A stretch of DNA of 64,000 bases from Streptomyces sp. 3214.6 (GCF_900129855.1 NZ_LT670819.1:5146001-5210000); one strand, 5' to 3'. Positions 42,694 through 50,783 are shown, counted from the first letter of the stretch. Notes: generated from the letters alone by a model not told the origin. Program-made: numbers and translations.

Positions 42694-42803
42694 ACCCGAG
42701 CGCAAGGCGACTGTCGCAGTGGCTGGGCGAGCCAATGCCCCTCCGCAAGGTGGCAGATCTCCTCGGGGTCGACGCAGCGAAGGCGTGCGGACGTGCCCGG
42801 TGA
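42690..42803 (+). pseudogene. Third gene of the trio, cut off at an att remnant
   Basis: Starts at GTG 42690 in the preceding stop and reads MNPSARRLSQWLGEPMPLRK, then a helix-turn-helix-like VADLLGVDAAKACG. The last codons come from the 27-bp att remnant, which supplies the stop. The original gene was surely longer. Confidence 0.55.
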
Positions 42804-42818
42804 GGCACTGGCGGAGGA
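42792..42818 (-). repeat. 27-bp att remnant
   Basis: CGTGCCCGGTGAGGCACTGG plus seven more bases are identical to part of the 77-bp att repeats. It then passes directly into integrase coding sequence, marking a deletion joint. Confidence 0.85.
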
Positions 42819-43105
42819 GTGACTATCACGACTGGAAGCGACTGCTCGAAGACTCGGGGGTTCGGAACGCCCGGTTGCACGACGCCCGGCACACGGCCGC
42901 AACCGTGCTCATGCTGCTCGGTGTCCCGGACCGAGTCATCGATCAGATCATGGGGTGGGAGCCGGGCACGTCCGCGAGCATGCGGGCGCGGTACCTCCAC
43001 GTGCCGGACGCCATGCTCAAGGATGTCGCCCGGAAGATCGCCGTAGCCATCTGGGGAACCCCGGAAACACCCGCTGTGGACAAAAACCAGGACAACGGGA
43101 GCTGA
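42819..43105 (+). pseudogene. int: Tyrosine integrase gene, 3' fragment
   Basis: Last 95 codons of an integrase closely related to the intact one at 56560-57789: DYHDWKRLLEDSGVRNARLH, the DARHTAAT box, GWEPGTSASMRARYLHV with the catalytic Tyr. The N-terminal three quarters, including the first catalytic Arg, are absent, so it is inactive. It is followed by the same terminator-and-att arrangement that follows the intact element. Confidence 0.9.
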
Positions 43106-43114
43106 GGACAACGT

Positions 43115-43146
43115 CGAAGGGCCCCACCTTGCGGTGGGGCCCTTCG
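43115..43146. terminator. Terminator hairpin beside att site 2
   Basis: CGAAGGGCCCCACC, loop TTGC and its perfect complement (14 bp). A sister of the hairpin at 58198-58231, lying where a restored tRNA-Ser would have ended. Confidence 0.85.
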
Positions 43147-43223
43147 ACATCGTGCCCGGTGAGGCACTGGCGGAGGATACGAGATTCGAACTCGTGAGGG
43201 GTTGCCCCCAACACGCTTTCCAA
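43145..43223 (-). repeat. att site 2 (junction between elements)
   Basis: 77-bp perfect repeat identical to 36474-36550 and 58230-58306, with two more matching bases to the latter. The tRNA 5' half is missing, so no functional tRNA is made here. Confidence 0.92.
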
Positions 43224-43414
43224 TTGTGTTGGTGGGGCCTCGGGCATTGTGCAGGGGTGTTCACCTGCGTTCATGGACGGTTGGCCGGTGGGGCGCACCC
43301 GCCTTCTGGTCCGGTATGAACGGCCGTGAACGGGGCTGAATGAGACGGAAACTGAGACGGAGCCTGCGCATAACTCGGGTGACGGCTGGCTGCGGTCGGC
43401 GCTAGCGTGCGGCG

Positions 43415-44017
43415 GTGATCAGCAATGAGGGAGTACGCCTGGGTGCGGAGGCCGCACATCGCCTGGCACAGACAGGCCTCTATGAGTTCGAGGCGGGGCT
43501 GACGGAGGCCGAGTTCACGCGCATCGAGCGCGAGTACGGCTTCGAGTTCGCGGACGATCACCGAGCATTCCTTGCGGCCGGGCTCCCGGTCAACGTCCCT
43601 CCTGAGGAAGGGCAGACCTGGTCCAGACCATGGCCTGAGTGGCGGGGCGGTGACCTGGACAGCTTGCGTCAACAGCTCGACGGGCCGGTCGAGGGGGTTC
43701 TGTTCGACGTTGAACACAACGGGTTCTGGCACGAGAGCTGGGGTGAGCGTCCAGCTGATGGGACGGTGGCACTGGCAACAGCGCGGCATCAACTGGCGGA
43801 GGTGCCGCTACTGGTGCCCGTGTATGCCCACCGATACCTGCCGGCTGGCCGGGGAAGCTTCGGGCACCCAGTGCTCTCGGTGTGGCAGACCGACGTCATC
43901 TATTACGGCCTGGACCTGGTCGACTACATGCACCAGGAGTTCGACGAGGCTCGGGGCGAGGTCGACGAGAGCTGGAACCCCCGAGCGACGGTCCCCTTCT
44001 GGAAGGACTTGCTCTGA
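43415..44017 (+). CDS. SUKH/SMI1-KNR4-family protein
   Basis: 200 aa of the SUKH superfamily: LTEAEFTRIEREYGFEFADD, HRAFLAAGLPV and the Trp-rich DLVDYMHQEF end. SUKH proteins are often immunity factors against toxins or nucleases, but no toxin gene is adjacent. The GTG at 43415 lacks a strong ribosome binding site. A second, different SUKH gene is at 48778, on the other side of the IS. Confidence 0.75.
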   Translation: MISNEGVRLGAEAAHRLAQTGLYEFEAGLTEAEFTRIEREYGFEFADDHRAFLAAGLPVNVPPEEGQTWSRPWPEWRGGDLDSLRQQLDGPVEGVLFDVEHNGFWHESWGERPADGTVALATARHQLAEVPLLVPVYAHRYLPAGRGSFGHPVLSVWQTDVIYYGLDLVDYMHQEFDEARGEVDESWNPRATVPFWKDLL

Positions 44018-44266
44018 CTCTTCGGGGAGCCTGCGCGTACGGCGGGCGCCCTCAGCTTGGGAAGCTGCGGGCATTTGTGACTGTTCCGGCCGCTGACCTG
44101 GGCGAACGATGAGGGAGCGGCCCTGTCGGGTTCGGCTGCTTTCACCGTGGTTCCTCGCTGTTCCCCGCTCGTTCTGGTGCGCTAGTGGTGCGCACCGGGC
44201 CCATCCGTAATCCAGCCTGCTCGGTTCAGGCCTTCTCGCCGGGGCGGGCGCACTACCGTCGGGCAT

Positions 44267-44701
44267 ATGAAGGTCCGTCACAACGTACGTGCGGTTCTAC
44301 TCGATGGCGGTCAGCTGGTGTTCCTGCGCCGAGGATGGCCGGGCGGCACCTCCTACTACACGACCGTCGGTGGGGGCGTCGAAGCTGAGGATGCCGACCT
44401 TGAAGCGGCTCTACGCCGTGAAGTGATGGAAGAGATCGGTGCCACGATCGGCCCGGCGAGCGAGTTCCTGACCTTGACCGAGCCGGGCGACAAGGTCACC
44501 GTCATCCAGCACTTCTTTCGCGCTGACGTGCTGGACATGGATCTCAACCGCCGTAGCGGCCCCGAGCTCGACGATCCCGACATAGGCAACTTCTCACCTA
44601 TACGAGTCACGTTGGACGCGTCAGCCGTGCAAGCACTCGAACTCCATCCGCCCGAACTCGCCGACTACCTACAGGAGCACGCTGAGACTTGGGGTGCTTG
44701 A
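44267..44701 (+). CDS. Nudix hydrolase
   Basis: 144 aa with a complete Nudix box at residues about 39-61 (GGGVEAEDADLEAALRREVM then EEIG). It hydrolyses a nucleoside diphosphate linked to another group; the substrate cannot be told. It is distinct from the Pif-like Nudix protein at 50267. It stands alone in the cargo part of the element; the upstream 249 bp show no gene. Confidence 0.85.
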   Translation: MKVRHNVRAVLLDGGQLVFLRRGWPGGTSYYTTVGGGVEAEDADLEAALRREVMEEIGATIGPASEFLTLTEPGDKVTVIQHFFRADVLDMDLNRRSGPELDDPDIGNFSPIRVTLDASAVQALELHPPELADYLQEHAETWGA

Positions 44702-45101
44702 GGGGTGGCGCCATCGTCAATCCTCGGGCGATGACTGCATCGTCCCGAAGCAGCTTGGGCGGGCGCCTGACCTTGGGTCGATGTGCTGCTCACCTGCGCC
44801 GATGGTCCGCTGACGTCCGCCCTCGTCCGCAGTTGTTTGCTGGCGTTGTCACGCTGTTAGACACGCACCCTGTGCGGCTTCCAGCGTGCGGGATCAGGCA
44901 CGTCAGCTGAGTTCTCCGCTTGGGCATGGTGCGTCCAGTGTCGGAAGTCCAATCGGGTGACCTGCGGCTGTCGCTCGCTACGACTGTCACTAGCCGTCGT
45001 CACCGGTCGCCACTGAGTGGCCTCGGACGGCCCCGGGACGGCCCAGAGACAGCGTGGGATAACGCGTTGACGTGGCTGTGGAGGTGGGGTGTGATCACCC
45101 T
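44702..45101. other. 400-bp gap without a recognised gene
   Basis: No frame here has both coding bias and a ribosome binding site. Base composition is lower in GC than the core genes. I see no hairpin or repeat worth naming. Confidence 0.4.
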
Positions 45102-45320
45102 ATGGGTCCTGGCAACAGCGAGATGGATGCAGGCGTGGCTGACGACACGATCGTCGCTGGGCGGATCATCCTCGGACTGAAGACGCTACGTGATCATCTC
45201 GGCTGCTCTCTGCATGAAGCCCTGGACGCCTACGTTGCGTGCTATGAGGTGCTGCGACGGGAACGCCCAGCCGACTTCACCAAGAGTCACGAGGAGTACT
45301 GGGCGAACTTCTACTCATGA
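45102..45320 (+). CDS. Small helical protein of unknown function
   Basis: 72 aa from ATG 45102; starts at 45072 (GTG) and 45123 (ATG) are also in frame. IILGLKTLRDHLGCSLHEAL and VACYEVLRRERPADF suggest a compact helical fold of about 55 residues with an acidic end. No known domain. It ends 7 bp before a tRNA fragment. Confidence 0.5.
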   Translation: MGPGNSEMDAGVADDTIVAGRIILGLKTLRDHLGCSLHEALDAYVACYEVLRRERPADFTKSHEEYWANFYS

Positions 45321-45327
45321 CCCAATG

Positions 45328-45386
45328 GACGATCTTGAAAACCGTCGTGGCGCGAGTCATCGTGGGTTCAAATCCCACACCCACCG
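45328..45386 (+). repeat. 3' fragment of a tRNA-Ser(UGA) gene (old att site?)
   Basis: Contains an anticodon loop CTTGAAA (anticodon TGA) with an imperfect stem, the variable arm GTGGCGCGAGTCAT, the T arm GTGGGTTCAAATCCCAC and acceptor strand ACCCACC. The 5' half and the matching acceptor strand are missing. It looks like an att site for an element that targets another tRNA-Ser. Confidence 0.75.
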
Positions 45387-45394
45387 CAGTGGTT

Positions 45395-45431
45395 GAGAGC
45401 CTCTGACCAGCAGGGTCGGTCGGGGGCTCTC
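45395..45431 (+). terminator. Terminator after the tRNA fragment
   Basis: GAGAGCC pairs with GGCTCTC, with an inner CTGACC/GGTCGG pairing: a tRNA-type terminator that came along with the fragment. Confidence 0.6.
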
Positions 45432-45547
45432 CTCGTTGCTCCTCGCTGTGAGTGTCCGTTGTTCCCCGTGATTCCCCGCCTGATCGGGCACGGGAGGGGC
45501 ACGGATATTCCGAGCATGAGCAGCCGGACGGGTCGCATACTGACGTC

Positions 45548-46150
45548 ATGCTCTCGCCATTGCGGTTCCGAGACGCTCGGCACACGAAGTACCACTTCAT
45601 TGACCGTGTGCTCGTGCGCTGTCCGAGGTGCGCCGGGATTGCACACGTTGTCCCGGCGGTGTCTGCGACCGATGGCTCGGTTCCCTCGGTGTTCGCGCGC
45701 CGCTGTTTCGTCTGTCGGGCGTGCGGTCTGACTCGGGATGCGGCCGGGAGAGGGTTTCGCCTCTTCCGGGGGCGCGGTGAAGCTACAGATCCGTACTTCG
45801 GGCTGCCGCTGTGGTTGCAGGCAGAGACGCGGCACGGCTGGTTGTGGGCCTACAACCCAGAGCACCTGGAGCTGCTCCGGCAGTTCGTGCAGGCGCCGCT
45901 GCGTGAAAGGGTCCCATGGGATGCGCAGGTCAAGAAGATGACGGTTGTCGCGCGGCTACCAACCTGGATCAAGAGCGCAAAGAACAGAGGTGAGGTCCTG
46001 CGCGCCATGGGCCGCGTCTGCTCGGCTCTGCCTGGGTCGATGGTGGACGGGATGGGAGCCCCCAACGCTCGCCACGATGTGCCCGCGGCCGGGAACGGCG
46101 CCCCCTCCCACCCGGTGCCGACGATCCCCCGCCGGAGGCATCGTCTGTGA
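45548..46150 (+). CDS. Zinc-ribbon-like protein of unknown function
   Basis: 200 aa. Two cysteine pairs near the N-terminus (RCPRCAGIAH and RRCFVCRACG, about 27 residues apart) can bind one zinc ion. A Trp/Tyr-rich middle (YFGLPLWLQAETRHGWLWAY) and a basic C-terminal part with no known motif follow. Proteins like this accompany many Streptomyces accessory regions but have no assigned role. ATG 45548 was chosen; the ribosome binding site is weak. Confidence 0.6.
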   Translation: MLSPLRFRDARHTKYHFIDRVLVRCPRCAGIAHVVPAVSATDGSVPSVFARRCFVCRACGLTRDAAGRGFRLFRGRGEATDPYFGLPLWLQAETRHGWLWAYNPEHLELLRQFVQAPLRERVPWDAQVKKMTVVARLPTWIKSAKNRGEVLRAMGRVCSALPGSMVDGMGAPNARHDVPAAGNGAPSHPVPTIPRRRHRL

Positions 46151-46375
46151 CCGTGGGCCGCGAACGTGTCGGGTGCTCGACTCATGTCCCCCGGGCCTGT
46201 CCACTGTGGGCGGGCGTCGGCGCAGCCGGGGCGGAGCGGGCCGAAGGCAGGAGCGGCGCCCCGAGCGGAGCCGGGAAGCCCGCCCGGCGGAGCGGAGCGC
46301 AGCCGGGTGCTTGAACCAGTAGAGAAAGTTGCAACTCAGTCGGGCCTGAGAAGCTGTCCGGTCTCGGGAGATGCT
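46151..46375. other. Gene-free segment left of the IS
   Basis: Purine-rich (GGAGCGG-type runs at about 46225-46315). No coding frame or clear signal. Confidence 0.35.
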
Positions 46376-46491
46376 TGACATTCTCGGCAACGGGTGAAAC
46401 GAGGGCCACGGACGGCGGATGAAAAGTGAGCCACTCTGCGATCTCTTGATCATCCTGACTTCACTGGTGCTGAGGTCGGGAGGAAGAGAGG

Positions 46492-47757
46492 GTGATCCAC
46501 GTGGAGGACTGGGCTGAGATCCGCCGCATGCACCGGGTGGAGGGGCTGTCGGCTCGTGCGGTGGCCCGTCAGCTGGGGATCTCCAGGAACACCGTGCTGC
46601 GGGCTTTGGCCTCGGACCGTCCGCCGCGGTATCGGCGGGCGCCGAAGGGCTCGGCGGTGGACGCGGTGGAGCCTGCCGTGCGGGAGCTGCTGAAACAGAC
46701 GCCGACGATGCCCGTGACGGTGATCGCGGAGCGGATCGGCTGGGAGCGGGGGCTGACGATTCTGCGGGAGCGGGTGCGTGAGCTGCGGCCGGCTTATCTG
46801 CCGGTGGACCCCGTCTCGCGGACGGTCTATGAGCCGGGTGAGCTCGCGCAGTGCGACCTGTGGTTCCCGGCCGTGGACATCCCGCTCGGTTACGGCCAGA
46901 GCGGGCGGCCGCCGGTGCTGGTCATGGTGTCCGGTTATTCGCGGGTGATCACGGCTCGGATGCTGCCCTCACGGCAGACGGGCGATCTGATCGACGCCCA
47001 CTGGCGGCTGCTGACCGCTTGGGGAGCCGTGCCGAAGATGCTGGTCTGGGACAACGAAGCCGGAGTCGGCAAGGGACGCCTGACCAGCGAGTTTGCCGCG
47101 TTCGCGGGCCTGCTCGCCATCCGGGTGCACCTCTGCCGGCCCCGGGACCCGGAGGCGAAGGGCCTGGTCGAGCGCGCGAACGGCTACCTGGAGACCAGCT
47201 TCCTGCCCGGCCGCCTCTTCTCCGGCCCGGACGACTTCAATGCCCAGCTGACCGCCTGGCTGCAGATCGCCAACCGGCGCCATCACCGCGTCATCGACGC
47301 CCGGCCGATCGACCGTTGGGAGCGCGACCGGGCGTCGATGCTCGCCATCCCGCCCGTCGGCCCGCCCCACTGGTGGCCGCTTCGCACCCGTCTGGGCCGG
47401 GACCACTACATCCGCGTCGACACCAACGACTACTCCGTCCACCCCCGCGCGATCGGCCACATCGTCACGGTGCACGCCGACACCGAGGAGATCACCGTGA
47501 CCTGCGGCGACGACCTGGTGGCCCGTCATGCCCGCTGCTGGGCCAGGCATCAGAGCCTGACCGACCCCGAGCACGCCGCGGCGGCCCGGAACCTGCGCGG
47601 TGAGGTGATCCACCAGCAGGCGGCCCGGGCGGCCACCGCCAGGGCCGCGGCCCTGGCCCCCGACAGCCTCGGCATCGAGGTCGAACAACGCGAGCTGGGC
47701 ACCTACGACCGCATGTTCACCCTCATCGAGGGCGGCGGCGGGAAGGAGGACACCTGA
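46492..47757 (+). CDS. istA: IS21-family transposase IstA
   Basis: 421 aa. N-terminal helix-turn-helix (IRRMHRVEGLSARAVARQLG), DDE integrase core (AQCDLWFPAVDIPLGYG with the first Asp, WDNEAGVGKG with the second, AKGLVERANGYLETSFLPG with the Glu) and a C-terminal beta domain (YIRVDTNDYSVHPRAIG). Full length and without frameshift, so probably active. The TGA overlaps the istB start. Confidence 0.95.
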   Translation: MIHVEDWAEIRRMHRVEGLSARAVARQLGISRNTVLRALASDRPPRYRRAPKGSAVDAVEPAVRELLKQTPTMPVTVIAERIGWERGLTILRERVRELRPAYLPVDPVSRTVYEPGELAQCDLWFPAVDIPLGYGQSGRPPVLVMVSGYSRVITARMLPSRQTGDLIDAHWRLLTAWGAVPKMLVWDNEAGVGKGRLTSEFAAFAGLLAIRVHLCRPRDPEAKGLVERANGYLETSFLPGRLFSGPDDFNAQLTAWLQIANRRHHRVIDARPIDRWERDRASMLAIPPVGPPHWWPLRTRLGRDHYIRVDTNDYSVHPRAIGHIVTVHADTEEITVTCGDDLVARHARCWARHQSLTDPEHAAAARNLRGEVIHQQAARAATARAAALAPDSLGIEVEQRELGTYDRMFTLIEGGGGKEDT

Positions 47758-48617
47758 TGGCCCCAACCACCGCCCCCGCGAAAACACACCCTCCCACCGC
47801 GGACGCGGCCGGCGCGGCCAAGCCCGACGGCCAGAGCGCCCGCACGGGCCGGCAGACCGCCGCCGACCTGGCTTTCCTCGCCCGTGCCATGAAGGCCCCG
47901 GCCCTGCTGGACGCCGCCGAGCGCCTGGCCGAACGCGCCCGCACCGAATCGTGGACCCACACCGAGTACCTGGTCGCCTGCCTGCAGCGCGAGGTCTCCG
48001 CCCGCGACTCCCACGGCGGCGAGGGCCGCATCCGCGCCGCCCGCTTCCCCGCCATCAAGACCATCGAGGAGCTCGATCTCACTCATCTGCGTGGTCTGAC
48101 GCGCCAACAACTCGCACACCTGGGAACATTGGACTTCATAGCGGCCAAAGAGAACGCCGTCTTCCTGGGACCGCCGGGCACCGGCAAGACCCACCTGGCG
48201 ACCGGACTCGCCGTCCGGGCCTGCCAGGCCGGCCACCGGGTCGCGTTCGCCACCGCCGCCCAGTGGGTCGACCGCCTTGCCGCCGCCCACCAGAGCGGCC
48301 GGCTCCAAGACGAACTGGTCAAGCTCGGCCGCTACCCGCTGATCGTGATCGACGAGGTCGGCTACATCCCGTTCGAGGCCGAGGCCGCGAACCTGTTCTT
48401 CCAGCTCGTCTCGAACAGATACGAGAGAGCCAGCGTGATCGTCACCTCGAACAAACCCTTCGGACGCTGGGGAGAGACCTTCGGCGACGAGACCGTCGCC
48501 GCCGCCATGATCGACCGACTCGTCCACCACGCCGAGGTCCACTCCCTCAAAGGCGAGTCCTACCGCATGAAGGGCCGCGAACTCGGCCGCGTCCCCACCG
48601 CCACCGACAACGACTGA
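47757..48617 (+). CDS. istB: IS21-family helper ATPase IstB
   Basis: 286-aa AAA+ ATPase related to DnaC: Walker A GPPGTGKTHLATGL near residue 139, Walker B LIVIDEVGYIPF near 197 and sensor VIVTSNKPFGRWGETFGDE. It assembles at target DNA and directs IstA. It has a 40-residue Ala/Pro-rich N-terminal extension compared with the shortest members. It overlaps istA by 1 bp (TGATG). Confidence 0.95.
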   Translation: MAPTTAPAKTHPPTADAAGAAKPDGQSARTGRQTAADLAFLARAMKAPALLDAAERLAERARTESWTHTEYLVACLQREVSARDSHGGEGRIRAARFPAIKTIEELDLTHLRGLTRQQLAHLGTLDFIAAKENAVFLGPPGTGKTHLATGLAVRACQAGHRVAFATAAQWVDRLAAAHQSGRLQDELVKLGRYPLIVIDEVGYIPFEAEAANLFFQLVSNRYERASVIVTSNKPFGRWGETFGDETVAAAMIDRLVHHAEVHSLKGESYRMKGRELGRVPTATDND

Positions 48618-48777
48618 CGAACAACCGAGGCCGCACAGTGGCTCACGATTGAACCGTTCGAACTGGTCCCAAATTCAGCCGTTGCCGACAGACATTGCGG
48701 CTTCACCTGAGACCCGACACTCTGGGTTGTCGGTGCGTGCAGCTACGGTGAGGGTCCAAGCTGATCGAAGGAGCGCC

Positions 48778-49413
48778 GTGGCCGCCGAGAGCTCTTTGAA
48801 ACCGCTGCTTAGCCTTGTGCACGCTGAGCATGGGGCAGACGAGCAAGTGGACTGGCGTGCGGCCGAAGAGGCGCTTGGGGTCGACCTCCCCAGCGACTAC
48901 AAGGCGTTCATGTCCGTCTATGGCGCGGGTGACATCGGAGAACTCGGCATCCTGGGGCCGCTGCCGGTCGACTACATGCAGTGGGACCCTGGCAGCATCC
49001 TGGACGGCATCCCTGGATTCCGGGGCCTGTGGGATAGCGAGGGCGGCATCCCCGGCACCGCCGCAGACAGCAGCTCCGTCCTGCCTTGGGGCTCCGGCTG
49101 CAATGCCAATGAGTTGGGTTGGCTGATGCAGGACTCGGACCCCGACAAGTGGCCCGTGGTGGTCTGGCGTCGGCAGATTAGTTACGGCGACTCGCGATGG
49201 AAGCTCTTCGATTGCGGCATGGTCGACTTCCTGGTCAGAATGATGCGAGCCGAATTCGATGACTGCCCTCTCGGTGACGCCTCTCTCTGGGGTAGGACTG
49301 CTCCCTTCGTGCACTGGCGCGAGCAGCAGCGACGTTGGCTTGCGGGTCTCGACCCCGAGACGGGCGAGCCGGACCCCATCGTGCAGGACTTTCTTCAGTG
49401 GCCGGCGCCCTGA
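48778..49413 (+). CDS. SUKH/SMI1-KNR4-family protein
   Basis: 211 aa. VDWRAAEEALGVDLPSDYKA, then FMSVYGAGDIGELGILGPLP is the SMI1/KNR4 core; WDSEGGIPGT, WGSGCNANELGWLM and FLVRMMRAEF follow. GTG 48778 has AAGGAG 5-6 nt upstream, and the longer upstream frame reads into the IS. Members are immunity proteins of toxin systems or regulators. No toxin gene is next to it. It starts 84 bp from the IS end. Confidence 0.8.
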   Translation: MAAESSLKPLLSLVHAEHGADEQVDWRAAEEALGVDLPSDYKAFMSVYGAGDIGELGILGPLPVDYMQWDPGSILDGIPGFRGLWDSEGGIPGTAADSSSVLPWGSGCNANELGWLMQDSDPDKWPVVVWRRQISYGDSRWKLFDCGMVDFLVRMMRAEFDDCPLGDASLWGRTAPFVHWREQQRRWLAGLDPETGEPDPIVQDFLQWPAP

Positions 49414-49414
49414 C

Positions 49415-49798
49415 TCAGTCGGCGGCACGGGGCTTGAAGTCGTTGGCACCGGCTGGGAGTTCGCGACCTTGACGGTGCGCGAGTGGCAGGAAGAGTGCTG
49501 GTCGGACTGTCCACGTGATGCGCGTATTGACGTGGGTGATGGACACCGTCCAGGGCTCGCGGCGCAAGAGGGCTCGTCTCGTGTCGATGCGGTCGTCGTG
49601 GAGTCGTGTCCACGCTTCCTGCGAAGCAGCCGTGTCGAGTGCGGGTGAGATGGTGCGCAGGATCGTCGCCACCCAGTTGTTCGCCTCGACCGCCGAGTAC
49701 GCGTCGAAGGATCCGAAGATCATCGGCGGGCGTTGTCCGTCCAGCCGTTGGGTCCAGCATTCGCACCAGAAACCGGGCCTGGTCGTTGTCCTCAGCAC
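49415..49798 (-). CDS. Protein of unknown function, partner of the ATP-binding protein
   Basis: 127 aa from GTG 49798, with GAGGAGG 6 nt upstream and a 7-bp overlap with the upstream stop. Features: FWCECWTQRLDG, FGSFDAYSAVEANNWVATIL, then a basic end. I do not recognise a domain. It is translationally coupled to the HATPase gene and converges with the SUKH gene, with stops 1 bp apart. Confidence 0.65.
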   Translation of the reverse strand: MLRTTTRPGFWCECWTQRLDGQRPPMIFGSFDAYSAVEANNWVATILRTISPALDTAASQEAWTRLHDDRIDTRRALLRREPWTVSITHVNTRITWTVRPALFLPLAHRQGRELPAGANDFKPRAAD

Positions 49799-50220
49799 GG
49801 GTGCCCTCCTCGTCGTACGGCCGTGAAGAGCTCCGCGGTGACCGTGCGGCCGGCCTTGCTGTCGTGGACGACGACTCGGTGGGCGATCGCGCTGACCATG
49901 CCGAGACCCCGGCCGTGTTCGGCGTCCTGGTCCTGGTGCTCGAACTTCGGGGCCGTGCCCGTGCCTCCGTCGTCCGTCACTGATACCGCGACCACCTGCG
50001 CCGAGACAGCGACGGCCAGGTGGAAGACGCCGGACTCGCGCCCGCTGGCGGTGTGGAGGATCGCGTTCGCGCTCAGCTCGCTCACGATCAGCTCGACGTC
50101 TTCGGCAAGAGGGGAGCCACGCAGGACATCGCGCGTCCAGCGTCGGGCCCGGCTGACCTCTTCCGGGAAACCTGGGCAAGACAGTCCCCAGACCCGGAGA
50201 CTACTCGTATACTCGTGCAT
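49792..50220 (-). CDS. RsbW-like ATP-binding protein (HATPase)
   Basis: 142 aa of the GHKL ATPase fold used by anti-sigma factors: N box VSELSANAILHTASG, G1 box VTDDGGTGTAPK, G2 box HGRGLGMVSAIAHRVVVH. ATG 50220 has GAAGGA 6 nt upstream. A KorSA-type operator overlaps the start region. Single-domain proteins like this are common in Streptomyces and in AICEs; a role in controlling an anti-sigma pathway or transfer is not shown. Confidence 0.85.
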   Translation of the reverse strand: MHEYTSSLRVWGLSCPGFPEEVSRARRWTRDVLRGSPLAEDVELIVSELSANAILHTASGRESGVFHLAVAVSAQVVAVSVTDDGGTGTAPKFEHQDQDAEHGRGLGMVSAIAHRVVVHDSKAGRTVTAELFTAVRRGGHPC

Positions 50221-50226
50221 ACAAGT
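50211..50226. promoter_or_regulatory. KorSA-type operator (HATPase operon)
   Basis: ACTCGT-GCAT-ACAAGT: 6-4-6 inverted repeat with one mismatch, across the start of the HATPase gene. A half-site CTAGACGAGT lies at 50267-50276. Confidence 0.7.
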
Positions 50227-50266
50227 TCCTTCATGCAGGTAGGCCGCCATGTGCAGCGGGTTCGGG

Positions 50267-50698
50267 CTAGACGAGTTTCACGCCGTCGTGGGCGCGGATG
50301 GCCGGCGGGGACGCCGCGTCGAGTGCGTCTATGACGCGGATCGCGTACGCCTCGTCGGCGAGTTCGGAGACTTCTTCACGGGTCACCCAGCGCAGTGCGC
50401 GGGTCTCGTCGCCGGTGGTAGGCGTGCCGTCGGCCGCCTCGCAGCGGAAGACCAGCGAGACGATCAGGCCCGTCATGTTCTTGTAGACGCCGGTGAGGGT
50501 CGCGGGGAGCGCGATCTTGATGCCGGTCTCTTCGAGGACTTCGCGCTGAAGGGCTTCAGGAACGGTTTCCTCGCGTTCGAGGATGCCGCCCGGCGGTTCC
50601 CAGTGACTGTTGTCTCGGCGCTGGATCAGGAGGGCTCGGCCCCGGTTGTCGACGACGACCCCGGCCACGCTCACGGAGTGCGGGCGTTCTGTGCTCAC
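50267..50698 (-). CDS. pif: Nudix protein, probable transfer-immunity factor Pif
   Basis: 143 aa. Nudix box GGILEREETVPEALQREVLE then ETG at residues about 37-59, opened by VSVAGVVVDNRGRALLIQRR. In pSAM2 the Pif protein, which carries a Nudix motif, lies beside korSA and stops redundant transfer between cells that already hold the element. The position here, divergent from the KorSA-like gene, gives the name. GTG 50698 was chosen for its GAGG; the frame is open to 50755. Confidence 0.75.
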   Translation of the reverse strand: MSTERPHSVSVAGVVVDNRGRALLIQRRDNSHWEPPGGILEREETVPEALQREVLEETGIKIALPATLTGVYKNMTGLIVSLVFRCEAADGTPTTGDETRALRWVTREEVSELADEAYAIRVIDALDAASPPAIRAHDGVKLV

Positions 50699-50753
50699 GT
50701 TCCTCGGCCCTCTCGGATGGCTAGGCTCTCCACCGTAGCAACAACACTCGCCC

Positions 50754-50769
50754 ACTCGTCTAGATACCT
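50754..50769. promoter_or_regulatory. KorSA-type operator (korSA/pif)
   Basis: ACTCGT-CTAG-ATACCT: strong left arm, weak right arm, directly before the AAGGAG of the KorSA gene and upstream of pif. It is well placed to control both divergent genes. Confidence 0.65.
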
Positions 50770-50783
50770 AAAGGAGTACACAC

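Larger units (their letters stand above)
36551..42791. mobile_element. Old integrated segment (cargo only)
   Basis: Bounded by the 77-bp att repeat on the left and the 27-bp att remnant on the right. It carries SWIM and SNF2 genes, VapBC and small unknown genes but no replication or transfer gene, so it can no longer move by itself. Confidence 0.7.
46376..48694 (+). mobile_element. IS21-family insertion sequence
   Basis: About 2.3 kb carrying istA and istB. Ends resemble each other inverted: TCGGCAACGGGTGAA at the left and, on the other strand, TCGGCAACGGCTGAA at the right, both preceded by TG. An inner pair GTGAGCCACTCTG (46426) and CACAGTGGCTCAC (48634) matches inverted at 12 of 13. No target duplication is obvious, so the exact ends are uncertain by a few bases. 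Confidence 0.85.
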
